The notes under the pieces were generated by a model, which was not told the DNA's origin, did not search any database, and worked only from the letters and a program-made list of their open reading frames with translations. 42,769 nt of DNA. Origin: Paramacrobiotus richtersi. Lineage: Eukaryota > Tardigrada > Eutardigrada > Parachela > Macrobiotidae. The DNA lies in the NCBI GenBank assembly GCA_034698045.1, contig JAQGAU010000085.1, positions 1-42,769 on the forward strand, in the 5' to 3' direction. Positions 10,560 to 22,339 of the stretch are shown in pieces; the first letter of the stretch is position 1; each line of letters opens with the position of its first letter. A program made the position numbers and the translations under genes.

Positions 10560-12850
10560 CTTCCGGTTCCTTTGCCTGGATGCATTGTTCCGTGTGTAGT
10601 AATCTTTTCTAGTCTCCAGGCAACTTAAGCCCATTACTACCAAAAGAATATGCCATAGTTTACCACCCTGTGCTATGTACGGGTCACCGCGTCCTGCCCC
10701 TGAACCATGTAAATACAACGAACAAGCATGCAAAGTTTCTGGTACGCCGATTATGTGCATCATGTCTTCGTTAGAAGAATGACTGTAATGATCTTGCTTC
10801 TAATTTAATAAACTCCGATATTTCGCTTTGATCCTTTCGTAGAAATTTCCTAAGTATGCACGACACGGCGAGAATGATATCGCTAGCAGAAATTATAAAT
10901 TTTGAGTCTTTGACGATATATGATAGATCCATTGAGTATTGAGTTGACAGTGTTAACGGCCTGTTTCAACAATGCAAACGTTATCTCTGATGGTCGATCA
11001 GGCATCACGCATCATTTAAAATGAATCGATTCGAAAAGGTCTTCCATTTCAAGAGCAAGCCCAGATGTGTTCTTAAAACATGATCTCTTTCAAAAGCCGC
11101 TACAATGAACCGTTTGCAGAATCTACTGCGAAAGACGCTGCGATGCCCGTTCGTGTCTCCCAAAGCACCTCGAGTGTGGACATTGAATATACCGCGATAA
11201 ACACAGATTTAGAATCTGGCTCAACTCCGCAACGACAACTATCACGAGGTTTTTATAACCCCCCGCAGATTCCCGTCCCGGATGATAAGGTCATGGCTAC
11301 TGGCGCGCACTGTCCGTGTGGACCAAAATCGGAGCCGTTCCAACGAATACTTTTCTGCTCCACATCCGTACCGAACTCCTCCTCGTCCTGGATGCCTCGA
11401 GAGCGACAGGTGGTGGGGCTGTTAAGCAAGCAATTACAGGTCTGCTTCTCAAAGCGTTTTCGGTCTCGATACTTTACATTCTCATTGCTAACTGCTGCCT
11501 TCACAAAGCACAGTTTTTTTTCAAATCGAGATGTTTGTAGTCCTCTTCGTTACGATTTAAAGACCTTTAATGCGAATATAAAATAACCTGCTGTCCTAAT
11601 TGTGTAGATACGCGGTGAGCGAACAGCGGAAAACTACCGAACTGGAGCAACTGGATTTGTATCTATCCAAAGTCCAAGAATTCTTGGGGGGACTGAGAAG
11701 CGTGCGCGGCGATGAATTCTCTGGCATCGCCGTTCAGATAGGACTAACCATTGCACTACTTGGATCCATTGTGGAAGTGATCGGAAGGAATGCCACGCAT
11801 GATGTTTTTGGTTTATCGCTTCATAATCAATCCACTGCCATATTCAGTGACAGACACTTGGATGCATTGGATATAGACCCTATGTATGTTGAAGTTGTAT
11901 GACTGTATGTTGTGGTGGATCTAGTACCTCGAAAAGCACTAACATCTTACGAAACCAACTGTAAACTTGAATGCTAAATATATGTTGTCAAAGCAGCAAA
12001 TCCAAGTTACGAATGAGAACCCAAGATTATACGAAAGCTATGAAAGATTTTCCGAAACGGGAGCGACATAGCTAAGTTTCAAAAAGACGGCTATACGTTT
12101 TCTATACTCATCGAGCAAAGCTGAATTCGTAGCGCTCGAGGTACTTTTTCGACACTGCAACACTTAAATTCAGAAATTACATCTAATACTTACGTCGAGT
12201 TTTTACAGAATCCACATGCACTGTAATCGACAAGCCCGGACTGGTTAACGCCCGCATCCAAACCGACGACACGGCCCCCGTATCCTATGCACCATGAGTA
12301 CATCTCAACGACGCCGACGTTCAAACCCGACATCCAAACCGACCCGTTTGTCACTTCGCGTCGAACTCGGCAAAGAGCACATACCCATCCTGAGTCAGTT
12401 ATTCCATACCGGAGTCCATCAGGGATGAAAAAAACTCCCGGGAATCCTCGTGTTCCGCAGCTCTACAAGCGATACCTGGAACTGATCCAAAACGAAGTTT
12501 GACGACTTGACGACAAGTCAACGAGCTGTTGCAAAAAAAGGCGGAGATTGAACGACTAATGGGCGTCCAGACGGGCCAGTACACGAAGACGATTAACAAG
12601 TAAATGATTTTGTTAAACGACAACCCAGAGAGATTGGCGTTGTTTGAGAATACCATTCGTCCATTCCCGCACTGGATAGCCGATACAGCTCACAAACCCG
12701 AGAAGAAGGACGGCACCGTGCGCCTGCAAGCCGTGTTGAATTTTGTAACGGATCGCTCGCCACAGATTGGCATGGTTTGTGAACGGTGCCATAGGATGTG
12801 GGTTCCCGGCCGAAGAAGATCAATCAAAAGGTCACATTCGTAGAAGAGCG
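10560..12850 (+). pseudogene. degraded copy A2 of the same family, longest copy
   Basis: The left part (10,600-11,100) matches 30,690-31,100, including an ATGAATCGATTCRAAAA start at 11,021 and 31,026. The exon-like block 11,605-11,900 follows a TGTGTAG acceptor and reads KTTELEQLDLYLSKVQEFLG, then a SVRGDEF segment; the same block recurs at 31,360-31,640. A 168-codon frame at 11,080-11,586 lies between but is not kept open in the other copy. I do not recognise the protein. The glutamate/leucine-rich stretch suggests a helical region that continues into the coiled-coil area downstream. Confidence 0.6.
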
Positions 12851-15560
12851 GATTAAAACTGCTAAGGACGTAGTAACGAGTCAGTATCACGTTTTGAGAT
12901 GGGTCTTGGAGTTGTTGATGCAGAGGGATAATGAACTGGAGCGGTGCGAATCGAGAAATCGCCGACTGATGAATTAGAGAAGTATGCTGATGCTGAATCG
13001 ACTATGCAGACATTGATTCGGAAATGTCGGGAGCTAGAGCGAAACAGCAAGGACCTAGAGTCTGAATGAAGCAAAAAAATGACCTGTTGGAAAAATTATC
13101 CCAGCTGGAATACGACCAGTGTCCGGAAACCCCCGTCAGAAGCCCGGTTGGCGGAAGAGGGTAAGAAGAAGAACGCAATAGTTCGGCAGTTACAAGCGGG
13201 TTTAGCAGCCGCTGTTTCTGATGGGAATGATCCCCATTTCGAGGTGCATGAGCTCAAGGTACAACGGAGGCTTCATATCGAATCTCTCCGACGGTACGAA
13301 GCATATAAGGAAGAAATGGATGTGCGGATTGTCGAGAAAGAGCGCCTTCCGAGGATCAAGTTCATGCTTTGGAATCCGAGGTCACCAAATAAGCAGCGAA
13401 GTTGTGTGAACAGTTCAAAGAGAGTCTGGCCAAATCAGAAGAACACTGTGCCGTACTCCAGAATACCGTTCGGTATCTTGAACAACAAGTAAGTGACGCT
13501 TTAATTGAGACAGCTTGAAAATTTGTAGTTGTTGCTCCGTACACGAAATGGGTACTCGTTAATTTTATAAGGCGGTTGCTATCGAAATCCAGCTAGAGAT
13601 TCTTGCGTACGGTTGTATCTGTTTGTTGTAAAACAGTTAAACGTGTTGTCTCAGCTCACATTTTCTTCAGGTTTTGATGATGGAGCGTCGCAAAATGCTC
13701 CTGTCCGAATGATCCAAATAAACCACTTATGGAAGAGTTTAGGAAGAAAAAAAGACACTGGACGCGAAGGACTGGACAAATTCACATTACGAAAACCAGA
13801 TGTAATCGTTAAGATGATAACGTAGCGGAACTGCAGCAAGATGCCGAGTTAGATGAGCACAGCACGCCGTTGATACGAGAAGCGGGTCAAAAGATGCGGC
13901 TAGTGAAAAAGAACTGGTGCAAACCAGAGTCCACGCGGAAAGAACTGTAAAACTGCTAACGTAGGTGATATACGAGACGAGAAAGTGAAACAAGATGCAG
14001 AGCCAGCCTATCTCAAGGTATGCAAGACGGATCACCAAACATTAATTCGCGTTGAAATCAGTAATTATTGTCTGTTATATGTCAGAAATTTTTTCCCGTT
14101 TTATAGGTTTTTCTTGTAACGTAACTTTTCTGCTGCTGGTAGTAATACTAGTAAGCACAACAGCAGCAAAAACACTCAAGCACACCTGACTTGTTGAAAA
14201 AAATATTAGAAACACGATGCAGGAAGTGAACTTGCAACTTGCTGACCTTTTATAGGCGAAGCTTAAAGCGACTGAATCAGCCACTGAATCTCATCAGAAA
14301 CGGAAGCAGGAAGTTACCGGCAATGTCTCCTCGACGAAATCTGAAGATGCTCGGTTGCACAAAGACCAGTACGGGGCAGCAAGAAACGGAGGAGAGAAGT
14401 AGAAGAAAAGCTATGCCGTCTACAAAAGAAGCCCATCCTCACGCCGCAGCAAACTCAAACCGAGTGGTACGGCAGCGATCTGCATTCAAACACCGACCGA
14501 GGAATCAAAGACATAAGCTGCGGCGCTACCTACCCCCGTTTAAGCAAAATGGAAGAAAAGCTCGAGAAACTTAAGAAAGATCTAATCGACAGGCAGAATG
14601 TCACTCGCACAATGGAATTCGATAAAGAAAGCCTATTACTTTGAAGGTCTGGACTGCAGATTGAGAATCAACAATGCCAAGCGGGGCTAACATCGCTGAG
14701 GGCGAAACTGGAACCAGTATCTGTCAATTCTCACAACGATCTTGATCTGCAGAACCAGATTGCGGAAACGAAGGTCGGGGAAGCACTGCAAGCCGTTTAG
14801 TGCAGAAAGGCGAACAGCTGGACTACGGGCAACAGAGTATCGACACTTTGTTAAAAAACGCCAGGAAGAACTTAAACGCAGAAGTGCAAAGACTAAGCGT
14901 ACTGAAGAACCAAGTGGACCAAAAGAATAGAGCAGTCTCAGATCAGACGTCACGAGAAAATGACTAATTTGAGCTGGAGATTAGTCCCCTTCGCGATCAA
15001 GAAAGTCAAGCCAAACCTGAATGCTACGATGCAGCAGTAAGTACGGAACGCTCCGACTGTGGAGACTGTGGCGACCACACAAACGGAACTAAGTTTCTCA
15101 TATTAGTACCACTTCGCACCCGGGCAAGAAATCTGCACCAACATCTTCTGCACCACCAACAGTGCCACAACAAGGATTCCCAGACCAAGAGGCCACGATG
15201 TCCCTGTGATGCTGCCATCCAAGCCACAAGAAAAACCCAGTGTAGGTCTACGGCACAACAGCCGCGTCAAATCCGTTACAACCCAACTAGAGATTGTCCA
15301 GACGGGGGCCAAAAGTTCCCCGGTCGATGTGTGCGAGCAGGGAATCTGTTCCACACAGACCATCTGCGAGAACTTCAACGTCTTCCCCAGTTTGGATAAT
15401 ACACCCGAAGAAGAGTGTCAGCTGATCAGCAAGTCCACTTCGACGACGAACGTTCCGTGCTACGAGATCGTCCCTGCTTACAGACACATCGGGGAGTTTT
15501 TGGATGAAGTTGCCAGCGAGGAGGGTATGAAATACGTTACCACCAGCTGATCAGTGAGCC
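12850..15560 (+). pseudogene. frame-broken coiled-coil protein gene
   Basis: Short forward-frame segments, shifted relative to each other, are rich in E, K, Q, L and R with heptad-like spacing, for example LCEQFKESLAKSEEHCAVLQ and RYLEQQVSDAL near 13,400-13,500. The final 115-codon frame (15,206-15,550) contains HNSRVKSVTTQLEIVQTG and ends in EFLDEVASEEGMKYV. A related tail occurs on the opposite strand at 29,696-29,965. I see no enzymatic motif. Numerous stops and shifts argue for a pseudogene of a long coiled-coil protein, although undetected introns could explain some breaks. It is probably the 3' part of copy A2. Confidence 0.5.
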
Positions 15561-15589
15561 ATGCGTCTCAGTCAAAAAATCGTTGTAAG

Positions 15590-16080
15590 TTAACGTCGCG
15601 CTTGACAAAACATGGGAAATTTTCAACGATGAAGGGGCGGTTAAGGAGGTCAACGGCTTTTTTAGCTGGTTTCCATCTAAACGTACGAATCAGCCAGTGA
15701 AAACCGGACCGGCAACCTTCCGGATTAACGGCCAGAAACCGGTTTCTGAACCATGGAAAACTTACTGACGCTTATCCACATTCAGCGCCTAACATCATTG
15801 TATACTTCGGTCGACTGCCAATAACTCCAAGAACTTGATTAAACTTTTCAGCCCAGAGATACCTGGCTCGCGGAAATGTCCGAATTGTGACGCAAGGTTT
15901 GCTGTTCTGGCCCTGGCATTCGCGAAGAATCCAAACAAACTCAAGAAGATGATGCAGCATGAGGTGTACGAAGGTTGAGAAGCCTTCTTTTACTGGAATG
16001 AAGGGGTTCTGGAAAAGCGGGGGGTTGTTTGAGCTGGAAAGAAAATAGAGAAAGGGGGAAGCGTCCAGTCATCCCAGACA
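15590..16080 (+). other. decayed exon-like segment, unassigned
   Basis: Forward frames give LDKTWEIFNDEGAVKEVNGF near 15,600-15,660 and LALAFAKNPNKLKKMMQHEV near 15,910-15,965, separated by stops. The second has a loose feel of the start of a calpain catalytic domain, but the cysteine motif is not intact and I do not assign it. It directly follows the coiled-coil pseudogene and may belong to it. Confidence 0.25.
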
Positions 16081-16600
16081 TGCTGGAGATCAGCGCAACA
16101 ACCAAAACCGTATAGCAGTTAATATCGGAACAGTTTCCTGGTATCCTTTTTCTACTCTGTTGCTCTCCTTTGCAGAAGGAGGTGACGTTATGTTTTCTTC
16201 AGTACCTGACGTTTTTTTGTTTTGGCGCCATTGAAAAAGATAAAATTGCTTTTTACGAAGCCTCTGCGCTGTTTTCGGCGCATTATCCCTGGATAATGCA
16301 ATAACGCTGGACCGATTTCGGAATAGAATCTCGAACGTATAGGGTATTTCTTAGCCATGCCATTAATAATTTCCAACAACCAACCATAACGCGGAAACAG
16401 TCGGAGGTGAAACTCGCAGCAGTATAAGCCATCGCAGTAGTACCGGTACAGATTATTGGAAATCTGCTACGATGGTTAACATGTTCTTATGAGACAGCAT
16501 AGACCGATAATTCAATTATGCCAATACCGATACGAGGAAAAACGTCTGTGATATCTTATTAAGATTGATTTTTGATGATCTCCTGTTAATACGTTAGCTT

Positions 16601-16942
16601 TCACAAAAACAACGGACGTATTCTACTACGCCGGTGCCGCACACGGCAAATCGGGCACTCCACAGCATTGCTTCCTGGTAACTCCCTCGAGCATGGAGCG
16701 CAAATGACATGCCCACAGGGAAATGTCTTCAAATCGATCGATTCTTTTGAAAGCTGGAAACGGAATCATGTATCACGAAATGGCATGACAGAAGTAATCG
16801 TGGGAATTTGTAATTAATTCACGAGAGAAAGAAGGGATTAATATAGCTGAAATAGTAATGCATGTACCTTAAATACCTCCTCCAAGCAAATTGGACACTG
16901 CACGTCGGTTTCCATCTGCTTTTCCGTCTGAGTTCCTTCCAT
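16601..16942 (-). CDS. small RING-finger protein, two exons
   Basis: Probable E3 ubiquitin ligase or RING adaptor. Exon 1 (16868-16942) and exon 2 (16601-16753) are joined by a 114-bp GT-AG intron in phase 0, giving 75 residues from the ATG at 16942. Exon 1 ends in VQCPICLEEVFK (first CxxC pair). Exon 2 reads TFPCGHVICAPC then VECPICR, completing a C3HC4-type order of C-x2-C, C-x-H-x2-C and C-x2-C. Upstream sequence stays open for about 13 codons to a TAATTAG acceptor-like site, so further 5' exons are possible. No substrate-binding domain is visible. Compact RING proteins of this size exist in cells and in large DNA viruses. Confidence 0.8.
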
Positions 16943-17067
16943 TTCTATACTAGGTGTTTCCGTTTGAGTTTCGGAGCTCCTAATTATGCAATCGGTTTAA
17001 CGTGTGCTTTATATTTGGTACTTTTTGTCTGTTCGTATATTTTGTACAAGAACATATGAGAACTATG

Positions 17068-17205
17068 CTTCGACAGGTACAGCAGCTTATGCCACATTTT
17101 TCATGGATCACGGGATATTGCACCTATGCCAAAGTACTGGGCGAGCGGGGACAATATCCAGTGATCCGTAAATAAATGAGGCATAAGCTGCTGTCCTTGT
17201 CGAAG
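17068..17205. repeat. long hairpin (near-perfect inverted repeat)
   Basis: The two arms of about 54 bp (17068-17121 and 17150-17205) are reverse complements with few mismatches. They begin CTTCGACAGGTACAGCAGC and end in the complement of CTGCTGTCCTTGTCGAAG. The loop is about 28 bp. No gene overlaps it. It could be a tiny snap-back transposon relic or a structured transcript; sequence alone does not tell. Confidence 0.85.
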
Positions 17206-18422
17206 TACGTGTTTTAACGTATAAGAACTATACATGTTGCAACCTTACGTTTTCATCATAAGTGAAGTAACAGGGCTGGATACATCCTCTCGTGCCTTTG
17301 GCTGTGGGTCCGCTGTCAGGTCCACTGTCAGGTCCACGATTTCTAAACATAGATCTCTTTAATTAGGATATGTCTTGTGCATGTTTATTTGGTTAATGTC
17401 TTAATTGATTGCTAATACCTATGGCCGTAGACTGATAACCATACGATTGTCTTTGCGCAGCTAACTGACGGTGGGTTTCGCGCCATTCATAATGGCTCAT
17501 CTTGGTGAAATTGGTTTGCATCTGGGTTTACTAAACAAAGAGTTTTATGCAATTAGGTTAACAAAGGTGGAAATTTGTCGCGTATTTGGTTTCCGATAAG
17601 CCTTCTTTAGTCATGGTTAAGACGTGATTTGTTGCTAGACGCAGTCTCGACGTGATCTTGTTGCTAGACGCAGTTTTTTTTCGTTAAAAATTCCATGTAT
17701 TACGTAATTATATTGGCGAGTATGACATGTGTGTTCTGCAGCAAATGTAAGTCTGTGGAAGAAGTCTACTCTGAATTCTCAACCTTTGCGCTCGACAGAT
17801 AGGGGTGAATCAGTACATCTTCTGTATCGGATATACTGCATGATAACGTAATATTTCTTTGTTTACATTTTCTGTTGCTATGGTTACCCTCCCCTGGTAT
17901 TTCGAGACGCATTTAATATGAAAAAGCCTTCGCATAGACTTGACTCTGTTACGGGCATATATATAACTAACAAATTTTGAACCAGCGTACTAGCTGGCTA
18001 TACGGGTAACCCCTTTCCGACACGTAGTGCGACATATTGACTTACCGAAAACTGCCTACATTTATATTTGATTTTTTTTACATAATAAAGGTCTTTACAT
18101 AATCTTATAATAATAGCGAAAGATTTAAGTATCTTATAGAAATGTATCCAACAAAAAAAGTTTTCTCGAGAATTTGATTGAGAATCCGCACTTGTTTGAA
18201 ATTTCGTTGTATAGCAACAATACGATCAACGTGATTCTAGTCAGTGTGTCGTTGTGGAAACAATCCGAGTTCAGTTACAAAGAGGACTCGGTTAGGTTTC
18301 CCAGGCACTCTTAGTTCCCACGCGAACGTCACATTAGTCCTCAACATAGCTAGTCTTCTTTTACCTAATTGTTGTTTATCTGACGGAGATTCTCGTCTGA
18401 ATTCTGTTCAGTTCTGAACAAC
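17206..18422. other. interval without a supported gene; two short direct repeats
   Basis: Contains a 13-bp direct repeat near 17,315-17,340 (TGTCAGGTCCAC twice) and a roughly 29-bp direct repeat near 17,620-17,676 (GACGTGAT..TTGTTGCTAGA twice). The right part probably holds the promoter of the RPA1-like gene at 18423. Nothing else was supported. Confidence 0.45.
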
Positions 18423-19800
18423 ATGCAATCACCAAATATAAACATCTTTTCTCTGGAATCCAGCAAGGCGGAACCCGCGAGCTTAGATATCGAAGCTGAG
18501 CAGCTAACTATCAGTAGCATTAAGTTTAAGCAGTCCCAGATAAGTGTAAGTACAACTTTGATAAGCAACAGAAGCATTCTTATAATACAGAAACAAAACT
18601 TTTAACAGGACGCCTTTTTTGGAAAACTGGATTCGTTTACAGCGATTCTGGCGGCAGTGCGGTTCCAGGATAATTGTCATAAAATGACTATCCGCGACGC
18701 GATGCATATGAGTTCCGGTACAAAGTCATTACCATGCATGCCACATTCGTGTTACCATAATTATTCCATTTTGTTTGCAGCCATGTGACGCAAAACTAAG
18801 CAATTGCGCTGCATATCTTTCTTGCTATATCAAGATGTTATGTCAATAGGACTGTGTATTTAGCTAAAAGATATTAACTATTGTTTTCAGATGACTCACG
18901 ATTATCATAAGACTAGTTTATTGAAATCCACCAGTTATGGCTATCTTTTCTAAACGAATTTACGTTTTTTTAGCCGTATTGTTGGATTCCGCTGTGGAAG
19001 TTGCCACTCTGCAACACCCATGCATTATACGCATTGAAAAATTCACTACATACACGGGCGACGTTGAGTAAGTATTAATATTAATATATTTTAAATTTTT
19101 TTTGCATCATATTTGTTCGTGAATTTATTTGGTGTAACAACGTTATGATTAGCAACGTTATGATTAGTTTGTTACATAACGAAATGATAATCACACCTGC
19201 AAACGTTTCAGGAAATGGATTATTGTGCATGCGTTGCGTTCAGGCCCGCGACAGGAAGACCTGCTGACTATCGCAGATCACAGATTTGGCACTGCCACAA
19301 TGCATCGTATGACAAAACGTTCCATCCATGAGCTAGAGCCATATGTGCAACAAAGAAGTCTAATTACACAATTAGACCCATCGATGAAGAGGTGAAGAAG
19401 TTTACGTGCTCTGCTTATCATTTCGGAACTCTGTATTGTCACAAAAAATTGTTTTAGGGCGGAGATAGTAGTGCGAGTGTCACGAATAGACGAACGCACC
19501 TATACGAAACAGCAACGAAATGCCTACGGCCAATCAGAAGCCGGAATGTTTGTAGCGTTTACATGCCAAGATGCCAGTGGTATAATCAGAGCAGTCGTCT
19601 TTGATGAGCAGGCAACCCGTTTACGCCCTTTCATCCAGGATGGCAAGATTGTGAAAATTACAAACCCGGTGATACGCCTTCCCAAAGATCCACGGTTCTC
19701 TGCCGGCTATAGCACCGATTACCAATTGATGTTTGATCCCAATTCAACCATTGTAAATTCGGATGAAACAGTCAATGAACCAGTTAGCTGTGAATTTTGA
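18423..19800 (+). CDS. RPA1-like single-strand DNA-binding protein copy 2, five exons
   Basis: Short relative of the RPA large subunit. Exons 18423-18545, 18609-18717, 18974-19067, 19212-19391 and 19458-19800 join in phase to 282 residues, with every intron GT-AG. Exons 2-4 give an RPA70N-like OB fold (TAILAAVRF, KMTIRDA, HPCIIRIEKFTTYTGDVE). Exon 5 (from about residue 169) is a DNA-binding OB fold of the DBD-A type: EIVVRVSRIDERT, then FVAFTCQDASGIIRAVVFDE, and DYQLMFDPNSTIV at the end. That pattern, with D-x-S-G and the closing YxLxFD, is typical of RPA1. It stops after one DBD, so DBD-B and the zinc-bearing DBD-C of full RPA1 (about 600 residues) are absent. Copy 1 at 5.9 kb shares the exon structure. 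A complete, truncated-form RPA seems likely. Confidence 0.86.
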
Positions 19801-19999
19801 ATGTAAATCAGCACTTGGTTAACACCAAAGAGTCTTCATGATCGCTTATCTGAATACCCCGATATGCTGGGTGGGTTAACGATAGACTACTGTACATGTT
19901 AATATGTGTCATTAAGTCGATTTCTAAATAGCGTAATTAAAGAACCAATCATTTACTGGAACATTATGCTAGCAATTTCATAATACGAAAGCTTAGGGC

Positions 20000-21370
20000 T
20001 TTGTCAAACAACTTAAACCCGGTACAGCAGATGAATAGTCGGAACACCCGGGATGTAGAAGGTTTCCATGTGTCGCGATTTCTGCGCCCGTGTATTCTGC
20101 ACCACTTCAATGAGTTCCCGAATTTTCTGTCTGTTAATCGGAAGACGATACAGCGACTACATAGCTTTCGTCACATCCTCCGTGGTGATTTACTGATCAG
20201 GGTCTTGGAACGCATGGCTTCCTCCACAAACTGCTTCTCTTCCTGTTACACATTCAGCATATTCTCGTAGTTGTGTGGATTAGTAAGACTTGCACCAATA
20301 GCGATCTTTTCCCGCTCAGTTGCAATTAGGTAATGGAGGTATCCTTCAATACCTCCATTGTACAATGCAATATTCGTCGTTGTACGGGAGCATGACATGC
20401 TTTATGAGAAAGTATCCCAGTCTGACGGCCACTTTGCGAATCTCAATCCCTTCCACCTTCAGCTGATCCTTGCGTTATTGAGTCTCATGAAGAACTTGCT
20501 GAACAGCTGCAATCTGGTCGTACTTATGCTTTATTCGGTTTAGGTATTTGCGTCGATGTTTTTGGTTTCGACTCCCTGAAGTTCGTACTTGATGTGCATG
20601 TGATTTTCCCATTGACAAACACAGTGACGGCACTTGTCCGACCCTACCATGACTTTGCAGTTTCTGAGCTCCGGTGTCGGATATTGATCAACAATCACTC
20701 CTACAAACCAGAACATTATACGTAATGTAATACACTTTTACAAGAAACTGAGCGGGAATTATCGCGCAAAAGGCATTCTTACCTTCCAAGTAACAATGGT
20801 CATGGCACCAAGTGACTTAGTTGACTTTCTGCCCGACCGTCCGAATGCATTTTTGAGCCGTATGTCCAACTCGATGGTTTTCATGTCGACCACTGGCACA
20901 TAAAGCTTATCATTCAGCGCGTCCTTACTAGCAACCGCCGTTTTGATCTCTTCCGCTTTCTCGTCGGCCAGCGTCAAGTTGAGCTGTATAGTTTTCGTCA
21001 CGTGGGTCAGGGGTTCTGTGAAAGAAAGGATTAACCGTCGTACTTCATTGAGCGAAATCATGTTCTGCAGTGGATGCGGTATTCTGGTCATAATGTGCTG
21101 CATCAGCCGTTCCGTGTCCTCCACGGCTATATCCCAGCTTTTGTAAAAGTTCTCGGTATCGGTCTGTGTGAACTGCAGCCCCTCCTTCAGCGCATGAACC
21201 GAACGGCTACACTGTCGACAGAGTACACTCAATGTTTACCTGCGTCTCTTTGAGCAGTTTCTTTAGAACTGGAGACGTATCACCCGGACGATAGAACGTC
21301 GACCATGCGTTGGTGAAGACAATTCCCAGTATGGGTGCACTGCATCACTTGCCGTTTCGCAGCCATGTTA
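20000..21370 (-). pseudogene. AIG1-like P-loop GTPase fragment, broken
   Basis: Remnant of a large GTPase of the AIG1-like type with a long C-terminal region. In minus-strand order: ILGIVFTNAWSTFYRPGDT near 21,330-21,270 (the TNxR-like nucleotide-specificity strand), HALKEGLQFT and SWDIAVEDTERLMQHI at about 21,190-21,080, a helical block to 20,790, a possible intron ending GTTTGTAG near 20,700, then CRHCVCQWENHMHIKYEL near 20,640-20,580, a Cys/His cluster typical of these proteins. The P-loop half is missing at the 5' end. A frameshift at about 21,225 and several stops below 20,520 break it. The identification rests on remembered motif order. Confidence 0.65.
20332..20359. repeat. perfect 11-bp hairpin
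   Basis: AATGGAGGTAT and ATACCTCCATT flank a six-base loop. It lies inside the broken GTPase gene and has no T-run after it. It is probably incidental but is a clean inverted repeat. Confidence 0.7.
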
Positions 21371-21641
21371 CCCGCATGTATATATCGATTCCGTATGTGC
21401 CTTTCCGTTATTATGCTTTTTAATGTAACACTTAGTGTCACCCACTTCTTACGTTACCAGTGTTTTCATGACTTTGCAAAGTAAATCAATTGACAATCCA
21501 TGGACCTTATCACGAATGGAAGTTCTGACCGAAAACATTCAAATGCCTTTTCGATCCAACGTTAGCTAATTAATTGCTAAAATGCATCAGCAATCCTGAG
21601 CATAAGCTGAAATAATATTTAAAAGGTTGCGATTAAAAGTA

Positions 21642-22332
21642 CTAATCAACGCAGAGATCTTTAAGCTCAGATAAGGCCAAGGAAATGCCACCGTTGTTAT
21701 CAATTGTGGTGACGGTTGCATTAGATGCATGCATGTTGAAAAACCAGTTCTCATGCTGAATCCTAATTTGCCTGACATAATCTTGTGTGATGGAACGTTC
21801 TTCTCCTCGCTGTCGCTTCTGCATTCTTGCAAAACATTCTTCGCATGTTGTTTGTAAATAAACGTACTGACGCACGACATCCGTCGTGGATTGTAGATAC
21901 GTCCGAACAGTAGTAGTTAATCCATCCAACTCTTCATCGGATATCCATCCTTGTTGATTTCCAAACTTGGCAAAAACATGCAGGCAGCTTAACGGTGACC
22001 GCTCCAAAAGTGCAATTCTGGAGGGCGGCATGCTGTTGCATATGTTACGTTCGCGATCAATCATCGTTTCTAACACACATTTCTGGAATAAATATCCATA
22101 TCGCTTTTGATTTTTATAGAACAGTTCCAATAGGTTATGTCCATCCACGTTTTGCCATTTGGTGACCGGCTCGGCGTAAACAGCAATGCCATCTTTCGCA
22201 ACTTCTTGCAATAGTGTAGACTTTCCACTGCCAATATTTCCTTCTAAATAGATAAGCTTCTAAAAATACGATATTTCGTTATACGCAAGCAACACCGAAA
22301 TGTTTCACTCTGCTGTATATCTTACATACCAT
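21642..22332 (-). CDS. deoxynucleoside kinase (dNK/TK2/dCK family), two exons
   Basis: Phosphorylates deoxynucleosides for dNTP salvage. The main exon 21642-22259 is preceded by a 70-bp GT-AG intron. The nearest start is an ATG at 22330-22332 that forms the last codon of exon 1, so the protein is M plus 205 residues, normal for the family (about 210-260). Visible motifs: P-loop YLEGNIGSGKST, EPVTKWQNVDG (substrate pocket), ERSPLSCLHVF (the catalytic E-R-S region), and the lid MQKRQRGEERSITQDY followed by HENWF. Upstream of the acceptor the frame is closed by a stop, so the splice is needed. Family members occur in animals and many large DNA viruses. No frame damage is seen. It sits between the GTPase relic and unassigned DNA. 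Confidence 0.93.
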
Positions 22333-22339
22333 TAGTCGT

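Noticed and set aside
11080..11586. 168-codon open frame as a gene
   Set aside because: The corresponding part of copy A3 (31,080-31,360) does not keep the frame open, and no domain is recognisable.
15840..15970. calpain catalytic domain
   Set aside because: Only a loose resemblance around the helix after the active-site cysteine; the motif itself is absent and frames are broken.
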